From assembly GCA_021736545.1 (NCBI GenBank), contig JAIPFS010000002.1, forward strand, positions 1 through 27,449: DNA of 27,449 nucleotides. The letters are read 5' to 3'. Below, piece after piece: positions 7,216 to 17,254 of the stretch (position 1 is its first letter; each line of letters opens with the position of its first letter). This DNA comes from Spirochaetia bacterium. Its GTDB lineage: Bacteria > Spirochaetota > Spirochaetia > PWKH01. A model generated the notes under the pieces. That model did no database searches, had not been told where the DNA came from, and saw nothing but the letters and a program-made list of their open reading frames with translations. The position numbers were made by a program, and so were the translations under genes.

Positions 7216-8397
7216 TTAGTTTTCTAAAGCTTTTATTCCCGGAAGAACTTTTCCTTCTAAAAATTCAAGGGAAGCTCCGCCGCCGGTCGAGACATGATCG
7301 ATTTTATCGGCAAATCCGAATTTATTTACTGCAGCAACAGAATCCCCTCCTCCAACTACGGTAACACCTTCACAATCAGCAACCATTTTTGCAGTTTCTA
7401 ATGTACCTTCTGCAAATTTTTCAAATTCGAAAACACCCATCGGCCCATTCCATACTATTGAATGAGCTTTCAGCAATTCTTCCTTAACGGCTGCAAGTGT
7501 TTTTTTACCTACATCAAGCCCGATATAATCGTCTGGGATATTCTTCTCAGATATATATTTCGCTTCAGCATCATTAGAAAATTCTAATGCTGCAATGTGA
7601 TCTTCCGGAAGAATTATCTTAACATTGTTTTCTTCAGCATTTTCAAGTAAGTTTTTTGCTGTTTCAAGATAATCTTCTTCAAGCAATGACTTACCAATGG
7701 TATATCCCTGTGCTTTTAAAAAGGTATATGCCATACCTCCGCCGATTATCAGAGTATCACATTTAGTAATTAACGTTTCCAGAACAGCTATTTTAGAAGA
7801 AACTTTTGCACCGCCGATTATTGCAGCAAAAGGCCTCTGGGGATCCTTGAGAATCTTTCCGAAAAAAGCTACCTCTTTTTCAATTAAAAAACCTGCACCG
7901 GAAGGAAGATAATCGGTAACTCCCTTGGTTGATGCATGTGCACGGTGAGCTGTTCCAAAAGCATCATTTATAAAAACATCACCTAAAGATGCAAGCTGTT
8001 TAGAAAATTCAGGATCATTGTTTGTCTCTTCTTTATAGAAGCGTACATTTTCCAGCAGCAGTACTTCCCCGGGTTTCAGTGCTTCAGCTCTCTTTTTAAC
8101 AGAATCACCGATACAGTCTTCTGCCATTATTACTTTCCTGCCAAGAATTTCCTGAAACTTTTCAGCTACCGGAGCTAAACTGAATTCAGGTTTCCTCTCA
8201 CCCTTAGGTCTTCCAAGATGAGACATAATTACTAATGAAGTGCCTTCCTCTTCAAGAATATACTTAATAGTAGGCAGAGCCCTTTCGATACGGGTCGCAT
8301 CAGTAACAGCCCCCTCATTGAGGGGGACATTAAAATCAACTCGCATCAGGACTCTTTTTCCTTTTAGATCCAGGTCTTTAACAGTCCTTAATCCCAT
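7216..8397 (-). CDS. pgk: Phosphoglycerate kinase
   Basis: Transfers phosphate from 1,3-bisphosphoglycerate to ADP in glycolysis. The 393-residue length is typical. The N-terminal substrate domain has V-L-M-R-V-D-F-N-V-P (residues 16-25) and S-H-L-G-R-P. The hinge/C-terminal nucleotide domain has I-I-G-G-A-K-V-S-S-K, W-N-G-P-M-G-V-F-E and the G-G-G-D-S nucleotide loop near residue 350, followed by H-V-S-T-G-G-G-A-S. AAAGGA lies about seven bases before the ATG. It follows gap after 48 bases and leads to tpiA. Confidence 0.98.
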   Translation of the reverse strand: MGLRTVKDLDLKGKRVLMRVDFNVPLNEGAVTDATRIERALPTIKYILEEEGTSLVIMSHLGRPKGERKPEFSLAPVAEKFQEILGRKVIMAEDCIGDSVKKRAEALKPGEVLLLENVRFYKEETNNDPEFSKQLASLGDVFINDAFGTAHRAHASTKGVTDYLPSGAGFLIEKEVAFFGKILKDPQRPFAAIIGGAKVSSKIAVLETLITKCDTLIIGGGMAYTFLKAQGYTIGKSLLEEDYLETAKNLLENAEENNVKIILPEDHIAALEFSNDAEAKYISEKNIPDDYIGLDVGKKTLAAVKEELLKAHSIVWNGPMGVFEFEKFAEGTLETAKMVADCEGVTVVGGGDSVAAVNKFGFADKIDHVSTGGGASLEFLEGKVLPGIKALEN

Positions 8398-8445
8398 AAT
8401 TGAATCCTTTTGTATAACGATTTTTTTTATTTTTATATCTTTCGA

Positions 8446-9471
<1,026 letters not shown>

Positions 9472-9484
9472 TTATTTGTTGATA

Positions 9485-9502
9485 TAACTAGTTAACATGT
9501 TA
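9485..9502. promoter_or_regulatory. Tandem palindrome at the gap start site, candidate operator
   Basis: The + strand reads TAACTAGTTAACATGTTA. It contains two perfect 10-bp palindromes, TAACTAGTTA (9485-9494) and TAACATGTTA (9493-9502), sharing two bases and repeating TAACnnGT at an 8-base period. It begins two bases downstream of the -10 box and covers the expected start site, a classic repressor position. No known regulator site is recognised. Confidence 0.6.
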
Positions 9503-9503
9503 C

Positions 9504-9533
9504 ACTATATAGAAATTATGAGATGAATGTCAA
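9504..9533 (-). promoter_or_regulatory. Probable gap-pgk-tpiA promoter
   Basis: On the - strand, a perfect TTGACA (9533-9528) straddles the corC stop; after 18 bases comes TATAGT (9509-9504, five of six). Transcription would start near 9497, giving a leader of about 50 bases before gap. Confidence 0.65.
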
Positions 9534-10309
9534 TTGACTTCAGGTTCCCGTACGATGATTTTCACCTTATTGATTTTATGACCGTCTATGTCCTGTATGA
9601 TGATATCCAAATTATTGTAGCTGACTTTTTCATATGTAACTGGTATTTTTCCGAACAGATCAAAAACAAAGCCCCCAAGCGTTTCGAAAGGCTCCTCCGG
9701 CAAATCAATTCCAGTAATTGCGTTCACTTCTTCAATTTCAGCCCTGGCATCGCAAAGATACATATTATCACCAATGGTAATAATTTCTTCCTGTTCATCA
9801 TCAAATTCATCCTGGATGTCTCCCACAATTTCTTCTATGACATCTTCCAGGCATACTATCCCGGATACTCCACCATATTCATCAATTACTATTGCTATGT
9901 GAACTTTTCTTCTCTTAAACTCTTTCAGTAAAGAGTCAAGGCGTTTGCTGTCGGGGACAAAAAAGGGTTTGCGTACTATATTTGATAAAGAGAAATCTTC
10001 CGTATTCTGACTAATAATAGTAAAAAGGTCTTTTACATACAGAACACCTATAACGTTATCTATTGATTCTTTATAGACTGGATATCTAGAGAAGCCGTGT
10101 TCTATAATGAGTTTAATTAAATCCTGTTTGCTGGTATCATGAGGAATAAAGACAACATCAATTCGAGGTACAACAATCTCCTTTACAGAAGTATCAGAGA
10201 GTTCAACAATTCCCTGTATCATATCACGGCGTTCAAAACTCAAATCATTATAGCTGTTTTCTTCATCTGTAATATTCTTTGCAAAAAGTTTCCTGAGAAA
10301 CGATGTCAT
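9530..10309 (-). CDS. CorC/HlyC-type CBS-domain protein
   Basis: A soluble protein with a CBS pair and a C-terminal CorC/HlyC domain, the family often linked to Mg2+/Co2+ efflux and here lacking the membrane DUF21 part. From the ATG at 10309 (259 residues): a short acidic lead-in, CBS1 (about 43-100, with M/V-P-R-I-D and F-S-R-Y-P-V-Y), CBS2 (about 112-165, with V-I-D-E-Y-G-G-V-S-G), an acidic linker, and the CorC domain (about 180-255, with E-T-L-G-G-F-V). A longer frame starts at 10345 but lies inside ybeY; the ATG at 10309 has AAGGAG ten bases upstream. It follows ybeY by seven bases. The exact role is unsettled in this family. Confidence 0.88.
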   Translation of the reverse strand: MTSFLRKLFAKNITDEENSYNDLSFERRDMIQGIVELSDTSVKEIVVPRIDVVFIPHDTSKQDLIKLIIEHGFSRYPVYKESIDNVIGVLYVKDLFTIISQNTEDFSLSNIVRKPFFVPDSKRLDSLLKEFKRRKVHIAIVIDEYGGVSGIVCLEDVIEEIVGDIQDEFDDEQEEIITIGDNMYLCDARAEIEEVNAITGIDLPEEPFETLGGFVFDLFGKIPVTYEKVSYNNLDIIIQDIDGHKINKVKIIVREPEVN

Positions 10310-10316
10310 CTGAAAT

Positions 10317-10787
10317 TTACTCCTTGAGCGTTGATATAAAAACATTCAGCAGTTTTTCTTGATATTCCAGCATGGGTTCCTGAAGATTATAACTTTTATG
10401 TTCAAATCCAAGCAGATGAAGCATACCATGGATAATCATTCTATATAATTCTTCAGTAAAAGAAACACCAAAATTTTTTCTGTTATTTTCAATAAAAGCA
10501 GTTGAAATTACAATGTCTCCCAGTATACCTGCAGTTATTTTTCCACTTTCAGTTTGCCGATTTGTAAAATTCTCCTGACTGAAAGATAATACATCTGTTG
10601 GTTCATTTAAACCCCGATATATTCTATTCAATTCCTGAATATAAGTATCATTTACAAAAATGAGAGATACTTCAGCGTTAGATATTTCTCTTTTCTCTAA
10701 AATAAATTCAACAAGCTGTACTATAGAATCGTCATATTCTGATTTATATTCGGAATCATTCCAAGTAATATCAACAATATTATTCAT
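10317..10787 (-). CDS. ybeY: Endoribonuclease YbeY
   Basis: A zinc-dependent endoribonuclease for 16S rRNA 3'-end maturation and ribosome quality control. From the ATG at 10787 (156 residues) the family motifs are all visible: N-E-P-T-D-V-L-S-F (61-69), G-D-I-V-I-S (90-95) and the metal site H-G-M-L-H-L-L-G-F-E-H with His120, His124 and His130. A longer TTG start (10793) is possible, but AAGAG overlapping the pgpH stop is eight bases from the ATG. It sits 12 bases after pgpH, and its last codons carry the ribosome site for corC. The order phoH-pgpH-ybeY is also known from Firmicutes, supporting the assignment. Confidence 0.95.
   Translation of the reverse strand: MNNIVDITWNDSEYKSEYDDSIVQLVEFILEKREISNAEVSLIFVNDTYIQELNRIYRGLNEPTDVLSFSQENFTNRQTESGKITAGILGDIVISTAFIENNRKNFGVSFTEELYRMIIHGMLHLLGFEHKSYNLQEPMLEYQEKLLNVFISTLKE
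10320..10325 (-). promoter_or_regulatory. Shine-Dalgarno site that fixes the corC-family start
   Basis: AAGGAG on the - strand, inside the last codons of ybeY and ten bases before the ATG at 10309. It supports the shorter CBS-domain protein. Confidence 0.65.
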
Positions 10788-10799
10788 AGCCAATGCTCT

Positions 10800-13031
10800 T
10801 TACGATTTCCTGCTTTTTTTCATAGTCTGATTTTCTTTCTTTTCTTTGGTATCCTGCGATTTACTGGGCAAATCGGGATAAGATATCCGTTTATGAAAAC
10901 GGCCTGTCAATTTAAACAGAAAACTTTCCTTGATTTTCTCAAGATCCTTTATTGATAAATCACAATTATTTAACTGATTATTTTCGATTTTTTTCATTAT
11001 AATTGACCAGATCAACTTATCAATTTTGGTTGTTGTTGGTTGTTTTAAAGTCCTGGAAGCTGCATCAACACTGTCAGCAAGCATTACTACAGCGGCTTCT
11101 CTTGTTAAGGGAGGTGTCCCATTATATGAAAAGTCTTCCTTTGTGATATTTTCTGTATTTCCGTTTTTCTTAAGAGCCTCCATGTAAAAGAAACTTATTA
11201 CATCATTACCATGATGCTGTGCAAGTATTTCAATAACTTCTTTTGGAAGGCCTACCTCTTTTGCTTTTTCAATACCAATCTTTACATGGGACTTAATTAC
11301 AGCAACAGACAAACTGGGTTTAAGGTTATCATGCTTATTTGCTCCGGATTGATTTTCAATAAAATATTCCGGCTGATCTATTTTTCCTATATCATGATAG
11401 AATGCGCCAACCTTAGCAAGCAGCTTGTTTGCTGAAATGGCTTCACAGGCAGCTTCTGTTAACTCTGCCACAGCAACAGAGTGACTGTGGGTTCCCCTGG
11501 CAACTTGAACCATTCTTCTCATGACTTTATTATCATGTTCCATAAGTTCCATCAATCTGAATACGGTTGGAAGATTCAGTACATGTTCAAAAATTGGGAC
11601 AACAATTAATATAATCAATCCTGTAACAAGGATATTTATAGTTGAAACAGCTAATAATACTGGAAGAGCTGTAAATGCTGAGAGATCAAGGGCTATATAG
11701 ATAATAGTAATAATAATATACAGAACCAAAAGCCAACCAATCCCTTTAATAATATCTATACGCCTTTTAGCGTTTTTTAATAATAATGCAGCTGCTGTAC
11801 CAATAACGGCTAATAATAAAACATCTGAGCTCGTCTGTTCTGGTATAGTTCCAAAAAGAATTGCCAGAAAAGAGGTAAGCAGAATGGAAATATCTATCCT
11901 GTTAAAAAGAATCGTAATCATCATCCCGAATAAAGCTATGGGAATAAAGAAAAGTATATTACCTATGTTGTAAAAAAATGAGTAATAAGAGAGCACTAGG
12001 AGTAATACTGAAAATATAGCAGTACAGCCAATAAGAATATAAATAATCTGTTTCTTTCGGAAATTATTCGGAATGCGCAGTAAGGCAATATAAAAAAATA
12101 CTGAGTAAAGAAAGATGATAATCAAGCTTTCTGCAATAGTATGTACTAAGGGTTGTGAGTAAATTTCCTCCTGTATTCTTTGAATTTTCTCATAATCTTC
12201 TTCATTTACAAAAAAACCCTCTTTTACAAGTATTTCACCCTTTTCAATCTCCTTAATAATGGGCTGAATTCCATTTGCAGCCTGATTTATTCTACGATTT
12301 GTTGTTATTTGGTCATAAAAAATATTCGGTTCTACAAAGTTTCTGCTTATATCAAAAATAATCTTCTGATATTCGCTTGTTATGCCAGTATTTTCAAGGT
12401 ATTCTTCAATTACAGAATCAATTTCATTCTCTATTATCAAATCGTTTTTACTTATTGTATCAGTTTCATTGAAATTATTAGCCTGATAAGGTCCGCTTAC
12501 TTCAATCATCTCCTCGTTTTCAATAAGTAAACTTTCTGAAGTCGAAACTATACCGCTGGATAACATTCTTTTTATATATTCTTCAGATAATGATAAAACC
12601 AATTCTCTTTGAGAATTTGATATCTCTCGTAATGCCAGTAATTCTGTTCGTGAAAACTGTGAAAAGATTCTTTCATTTAAACTATTCTCATCGTAATTTT
12701 CTGAGTTAATGGTCTCTGCAAATAAAGTGAAGTCATTAATTATTCTCAAAGTCGTATCCTGGGAATAATAAAATACTTTTTTTACTTTATCCGTAGCCTT
12801 TTCAATAGCATTTTCAGTGGCTTCTTTATCAATATAAAAAATTGATTTTTCCGCAATTATATCTTTATCTGCAATTTCTCCAACACTTATACCCCTGGGA
12901 ATATGTATGACTCCCCGAGAAATTTGATTCTGCAGGAAAATCGGTGTAAATATTGATATCACTAAAACTGAGAGTAAAGAAATGATTATCATACCATCTA
13001 CATATCTGTTAACTGTTTTTGTTTTTTTCAT
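10800..13031 (-). CDS. pgpH: 7TM-HD protein, probable c-di-AMP phosphodiesterase (PgpH family)
   Basis: A membrane HD hydrolase expected to break down the second messenger c-di-AMP. The 743 residues read: one membrane segment (about 14-34); an outside 7TMR-HDED domain (about 40-285); a multi-pass region (about 298-482); and a cytoplasmic HD domain with His515/His517 (T-H-S-H-S), His546-Asp547 (F-Y-H-D-I-G-K) and a later Q-H-H-G segment, the metal ligands of the family. A Lys/Arg-rich tail ends the protein. The start overlaps the end of phoH by 23 bases, implying coupled translation; the ribosome site is weak (AAGG very near the ATG). The substrate is inferred from the family. A diadenylate cyclase is not in this window. 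Confidence 0.9.
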   Translation of the reverse strand: MKKTKTVNRYVDGMIIISLLSVLVISIFTPIFLQNQISRGVIHIPRGISVGEIADKDIIAEKSIFYIDKEATENAIEKATDKVKKVFYYSQDTTLRIINDFTLFAETINSENYDENSLNERIFSQFSRTELLALREISNSQRELVLSLSEEYIKRMLSSGIVSTSESLLIENEEMIEVSGPYQANNFNETDTISKNDLIIENEIDSVIEEYLENTGITSEYQKIIFDISRNFVEPNIFYDQITTNRRINQAANGIQPIIKEIEKGEILVKEGFFVNEEDYEKIQRIQEEIYSQPLVHTIAESLIIIFLYSVFFYIALLRIPNNFRKKQIIYILIGCTAIFSVLLLVLSYYSFFYNIGNILFFIPIALFGMMITILFNRIDISILLTSFLAILFGTIPEQTSSDVLLLAVIGTAAALLLKNAKRRIDIIKGIGWLLVLYIIITIIYIALDLSAFTALPVLLAVSTINILVTGLIILIVVPIFEHVLNLPTVFRLMELMEHDNKVMRRMVQVARGTHSHSVAVAELTEAACEAISANKLLAKVGAFYHDIGKIDQPEYFIENQSGANKHDNLKPSLSVAVIKSHVKIGIEKAKEVGLPKEVIEILAQHHGNDVISFFYMEALKKNGNTENITKEDFSYNGTPPLTREAAVVMLADSVDAASRTLKQPTTTKIDKLIWSIIMKKIENNQLNNCDLSIKDLEKIKESFLFKLTGRFHKRISYPDLPSKSQDTKEKKENQTMKKSRKS

Positions 13032-13953
13032 AAGCCTTGATTATTTTTCTAATCAGTTTGTGACGTATTACATCTTCAGCATCAAAGTATGTAAAACCTA
13101 TTTCCTGAATTTCATGTAAAATCCTGACGGCATGTACTAGTCCTGAACTCTTGGGCTTCGGCAGATCTATTTGAGTAACATCACCTGTTACTATTACTTT
13201 AGAGCCGACTCCCATTCTTGTAAGAAACATTTTCATCTGTTCTTTTGTTGTATTCTGAGCTTCATCCAGAATTATGCATGAATTGGTCAGGTTCCTTCCT
13301 CTCATATATGCTAGAGGTGCAATTTCAATTACACCGTTTTCTTCAAGTTTTCTGATTGTATGCAGGGGCATTAACATTTCTAGAGCATCATACAGAGGAC
13401 GAAGATATGGGCTTATTTTTTGAGTTAAATCACCTGGTAGAAAACCTAAATTTTCACCAGCTTCTACAACCGGTCTTGTCAGGATTAATTTACTCCGTTT
13501 ATGATCAAGGATTTCCTGAGTAGCATGGGCTACTGCTAAAAAGGTTTTCCCCGTACCTGCAGGGCCTACTCCGAAGGTAATATCCTTCTGGATCATTTGT
13601 GCAAAATATTCAGACTGGTGGCGGTTTTTTGGATAAATAGTTGGGCCTGACGGAATAGAAATCTGCATTTCCAAATATTCAGAAATATTTGCATCCGAAT
13701 CAGCTTCTAGAAATTGAGACAAAGTTTTTATTACTGAATCGTCTATTCTTTTTCCTTTATTATACATATCCTCAAGGTATGAAAAAACTTCTTCAAACTT
13801 TTTTTCCTGCTTTTTTAATGGATTCAAGAGAATAAGTTCATTACCTTTTGCATATATTTCAGTTCCAATTATTTTTTCAATTTCTTTAAGATAAGAATCA
13901 TGCGGCCCGCATAAAGCTTTTAATTTATGTATATCATCTACAATATATGTCAA
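13009..13953 (-). CDS. phoH: PhoH-family ATPase (PhoH/YbeZ type)
   Basis: A cytoplasmic P-loop ATPase related to RNA helicases, usually found beside ybeY and thought to act in RNA processing. In 314 residues: an N-terminal region with a KH-like pattern, Walker A G-P-A-G-T-G-K-T (130-137), T-R-P-V-V-E-A-G-E (159-167), and Walker B I-I-L-D-E-A-Q-N with Asp230-Glu231, followed by a T-G-D-x-T-Q-I-D-L segment. The start is a TTG with GAGG six bases upstream, and the first residues fit the family N-terminus; no in-frame ATG fits. It opens a tightly packed block phoH-pgpH-ybeY-corC. The 83-base gap before it shows only a poor promoter match. Confidence 0.93.
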   Translation of the reverse strand: MTYIVDDIHKLKALCGPHDSYLKEIEKIIGTEIYAKGNELILLNPLKKQEKKFEEVFSYLEDMYNKGKRIDDSVIKTLSQFLEADSDANISEYLEMQISIPSGPTIYPKNRHQSEYFAQMIQKDITFGVGPAGTGKTFLAVAHATQEILDHKRSKLILTRPVVEAGENLGFLPGDLTQKISPYLRPLYDALEMLMPLHTIRKLEENGVIEIAPLAYMRGRNLTNSCIILDEAQNTTKEQMKMFLTRMGVGSKVIVTGDVTQIDLPKPKSSGLVHAVRILHEIQEIGFTYFDAEDVIRHKLIRKIIKAYEKNKNS

Positions 13954-14036
13954 AACCTACCTCTATATGCATATTGATTGTACTTAACTAAAACGTCAAG
14001 TCCTCTAGTTCATTTAGTATTCAGATTAAGTCTTAT

Positions 14037-17000
14037 TTACCTCACTTGAATATCTTTATCAAGTTTTATTTCTGGAGCAATTTTCCATTCAAGGAAGATT
14101 GATGCACTGGGATCCCACTCCCATGCAGTATTATTATTCAAAGATAAATCTCCTGTATATATGAAATGAAAATCCCAATCAGGCATTTTGTGTACTACTT
14201 CCAAGGAGAGGCTGTCAATATTGAAATCTGATTCACGTCTGTCCTGTTCATCAAAAAAATTAAATGATTTAATTAAATTTGAAAAAAACTCTTTAATGAA
14301 AAAGGATATTGACGATTTCCCTTCTTCATTGAAATAACTATATGTATTTCTATTTCTTGAGAGTGAAGTAAACGAAATTTCTAAAAAATCCTTTATCTCA
14401 AAATAGATATTTGCTGAGAAATTTAAATCTGTATTTTCTTTTTCATACAAATCTATATTCCACAATGTATCAAATGCAGCATCAAAAGCGTATGTATTAT
14501 TTGAATATTTTTCCAGAGGTAGTTTCAAAGTGGAATCAAAAACAATGTTTTTAATTTCTAATGAATCATCCAAAATTCTATTTCGTAAAGACAAGGAACT
14601 GTCAATATATGACAGAGAAATATCATACAGTTCAAGAACAGCGTTCTGATCAGGATGTTTCTGAAGCTTTGCTTTTTGATAAATTCTCAAGTCATCATTA
14701 AAGAATTTTAAATCAAGAGAAGTATCATTCTCAAATGAATCGTTGTACATATCAAAGGTCAAGGAATTTTTTAAACTTACATGTTCAATATTTTGAGTTG
14801 AAAAATCGATCGAAAAGGGTTCCAGCCCCCATGAATCACTATCTTTTTCATAATTATATGATGTTTCTGCATTAAAATTAAAATATAACCCTTCACCTGA
14901 TAATCCGTAATTGATCTTGGGATCCAATGGGGGTAAATCAAAGGCGATAAAGGGAGTCATAGAAATTTTTTTATTAATCAACTCAAACTCATAATCTGCA
15001 TTGACTTTATGCGTGAGCACAAAATCATCATTCCATTTAAACATTCTTTCTTCTGATTGATCATCTAAATAGAAGTTTTCATATATATCTGCAGAAAAGT
15101 TATAATCTAAATGGATTCTGGGAATGTTTACTGTTACATGAGAAGAACTAGCAATAAAAGTGGATTCAATTTCACTATTGCCGTTTTCTATATGAAAAGT
15201 ATCTGCTTTAAATATCTGTTTAAGATCCCATTCCTGGTTGTTTTCTATCTGGAAGAAAATATTCTTATCAAATACATCACCTTCTGCAGTTATTGTACCG
15301 TCAACTCCTGAAAAAAAATAATAATAAGCAGGATCTTCCTCTAAAAGAGAATACATATTAATATCGTGATCTAATGAATAATCAATTGTAAATTCGTTTT
15401 GAAATTCATAGGGATTTTCCGAAATATCAGGTAATTTCACCTGCAAAGGAAAATAATCCAAATTTACTTGAGGATAGACTGCATTTTCTTCTGATGAAAA
15501 TATATTTTCATCGGAGGGATGGAGTTCAGCAGAGTTTTCAGTGTATATTTCATTGTTAAAAACTGGATCAATTTTTAATAAACTGGTATCAAAATTACTT
15601 TTTTCCGTTTTATTCTCCTGTTCAGCCGCATTATAGGTCAGTAAATTGCCTTTAAGAGAATATTTAAGATTTGGTAATACCAGTTTATATGGTTTGAATG
15701 TACGGATGTCAGCATTCTCATTAGTTGAGTTCCATAATAAATAAGCTGATGCAGTTTTAATAGAAAATGTATGGGAAGAGTTTCTGCCAAAAATTATTGG
15801 GTCAAAAGAGGAATTTATCAACCACTTGAGATTATATAATGTACTGTATTCAGTTTTCCAATCTACTTCATCAAAAAGATAATTTATCTTAAAATTTTCA
15901 AATCTATTTAACACATCTTCAGCTAAATGAATTTCTGAATAATAAGGAAAATGAAATGTAATATCAATATTTTCGGTTTTTAGAGAGGAATTGATGTCTG
16001 CATAGTAACCGAAGGGCTGCAGGGACTCCCCAATTAAAGCTCTATCTTCTCCCAGCGTAATACCACCCTTAATTAAACTGTCTTCAAAATTTCCAATATT
16101 TTTATACCTTGCTTCATAAGCTAAAAGAACTTCTGGAATAGAATAGAAATCAACAAATAACTTGCTGTAATCCTTGTTTGTACTAGCAGCTTCTGCATCA
16201 GAATCTGTATCATAGGCAAGACTATAAAAGTTTCTTTTGTATCCTGTTTCATCTCCATTTTTAGAAAATTGAAGAAAATTTGTACTATCTGAATCTTGAG
16301 GTTCAGGATTCCCTTCTATATATAAAGTATTCTGTATAAAGAATCCTTTTTCATCATCTATACCTGCAACAGGATTAAACAACAATCGTTTTCCGGGATA
16401 GAAGAAGAATGGAGTATAAAAAACTGGTATGTTGCCAATGTAAAGGACAGCATTATGTATCGCCCAGTCTCCATCCTGAAGAAGTTTTATTTTCTTAGCC
16501 CGTATACGAACATATGAATCATCTTTCTGTGTACTGATATGTCCGGGCTCGATTATTATGGTAGAATCTTCATTAAGTGAAATTCTGCCTCCATCAATAT
16601 ATAGAGTTTTCTCTTCCTCATCGATAATTGTTGAAAACGAAGTTTTTGAATTAAAGCTTATTCCAGAACTGTCTTTCAATTTCAGGAAAAGAATTTCCGA
16701 CTCCATTCTTTCAAAGGGAACAATAATATTTTCATTGGTATTACTCGAATCTTTTTTTTCTTCTGATGTATCTGTTTGTATTTCAACTTGGCCTATTGCT
16801 GTTATAGTATTGTCAGTTTGATTAAACAGTATGCTCCGGGCGTAAAAATTTTTCCTTTCATTGCCTTCAAAGATTTCCAGAGTTACATTCCCATGTATTG
16901 ATATGATATCATTTTCTCTGTAAGTAAAATATCTTATAGAATCAGCTTCATATATCTGTATTTTTTCCACGCTTGCATTATCTGCTGCAGAATCGTTTAT

Positions 17001-17219
17001 TTTTCTTCTGTCTGTACTGAGTTTGAAGAAATCTGAAATACTTTCTGCATCATTTCCATTGCTTATAGCCAGTAACTCAGATAAAAATTCAAATTCTGCA
17101 GTATCTGCAGTATCAAGTTCTATTTCTGTATAAGGAATATTGAGTGAATCGGAATTTTCTATGGGAAAAACAAGTGGAAAACAAAGAATATATAGAAGAA
17201 ATAAGAATTTATTTTTCAT
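14037..17219 (-). CDS. LptD/OstA-like outer-membrane assembly protein
   Basis: A large envelope protein (1060 residues) with an N-terminal signal sequence (about 1-20), an OstA/LptA-like beta region (about 90-260, with S-I-H-G-N-V-T-L and A-I-G-Q-V-E-I) and the hallmark LptD junction around residues 250-300 (W-A-I-H-N-A-V-L-Y-I-G-N-I-P-V-F-Y and P-V-A-G-I-D-D-E-K-G-F-F). The rest is Asp/Asn/Ser-rich with long alternating strands, a beta-barrel. In LPS-bearing bacteria LptD inserts LPS in the outer membrane; many spirochaetes lack LPS, so the cargo here is uncertain. The mature part has no cysteine and ends in Arg rather than an aromatic residue. No in-frame start has a well-spaced ribosome site: AAGGA lies 16 bases upstream. 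The gene is 35 bases after uvrA. Confidence 0.82.
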   Translation of the reverse strand: MKNKFLFLLYILCFPLVFPIENSDSLNIPYTEIELDTADTAEFEFLSELLAISNGNDAESISDFFKLSTDRRKINDSAADNASVEKIQIYEADSIRYFTYRENDIISIHGNVTLEIFEGNERKNFYARSILFNQTDNTITAIGQVEIQTDTSEEKKDSSNTNENIIVPFERMESEILFLKLKDSSGISFNSKTSFSTIIDEEEKTLYIDGGRISLNEDSTIIIEPGHISTQKDDSYVRIRAKKIKLLQDGDWAIHNAVLYIGNIPVFYTPFFFYPGKRLLFNPVAGIDDEKGFFIQNTLYIEGNPEPQDSDSTNFLQFSKNGDETGYKRNFYSLAYDTDSDAEAASTNKDYSKLFVDFYSIPEVLLAYEARYKNIGNFEDSLIKGGITLGEDRALIGESLQPFGYYADINSSLKTENIDITFHFPYYSEIHLAEDVLNRFENFKINYLFDEVDWKTEYSTLYNLKWLINSSFDPIIFGRNSSHTFSIKTASAYLLWNSTNENADIRTFKPYKLVLPNLKYSLKGNLLTYNAAEQENKTEKSNFDTSLLKIDPVFNNEIYTENSAELHPSDENIFSSEENAVYPQVNLDYFPLQVKLPDISENPYEFQNEFTIDYSLDHDINMYSLLEEDPAYYYFFSGVDGTITAEGDVFDKNIFFQIENNQEWDLKQIFKADTFHIENGNSEIESTFIASSSHVTVNIPRIHLDYNFSADIYENFYLDDQSEERMFKWNDDFVLTHKVNADYEFELINKKISMTPFIAFDLPPLDPKINYGLSGEGLYFNFNAETSYNYEKDSDSWGLEPFSIDFSTQNIEHVSLKNSLTFDMYNDSFENDTSLDLKFFNDDLRIYQKAKLQKHPDQNAVLELYDISLSYIDSSLSLRNRILDDSLEIKNIVFDSTLKLPLEKYSNNTYAFDAAFDTLWNIDLYEKENTDLNFSANIYFEIKDFLEISFTSLSRNRNTYSYFNEEGKSSISFFIKEFFSNLIKSFNFFDEQDRRESDFNIDSLSLEVVHKMPDWDFHFIYTGDLSLNNNTAWEWDPSASIFLEWKIAPEIKLDKDIQVR

Positions 17220-17254
17220 AAACTGCTTGTATACATCCTTGCTGTTAGGAGGTT

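Noticed and set aside
9527..9931. A 134-codon open frame on the + strand
   Set aside because: It lies wholly opposite the well-supported CorC-family gene, has low-complexity Phe/Tyr/Ile-rich content and no family features. It is a shadow of the real gene.
12180..12530. A 116-codon + strand frame rich in Phe, Ile and Tyr that looks membrane-like
   Set aside because: It is antisense to pgpH. The hydrophobic look comes from complementing AT-rich codons for Lys, Asn and Glu.
13954..14036. TTGACG-like -35 before phoH
   Set aside because: The best -10 at 17 bases (CAATAT) matches only three of six positions, and transcription would begin almost at the ribosome site.
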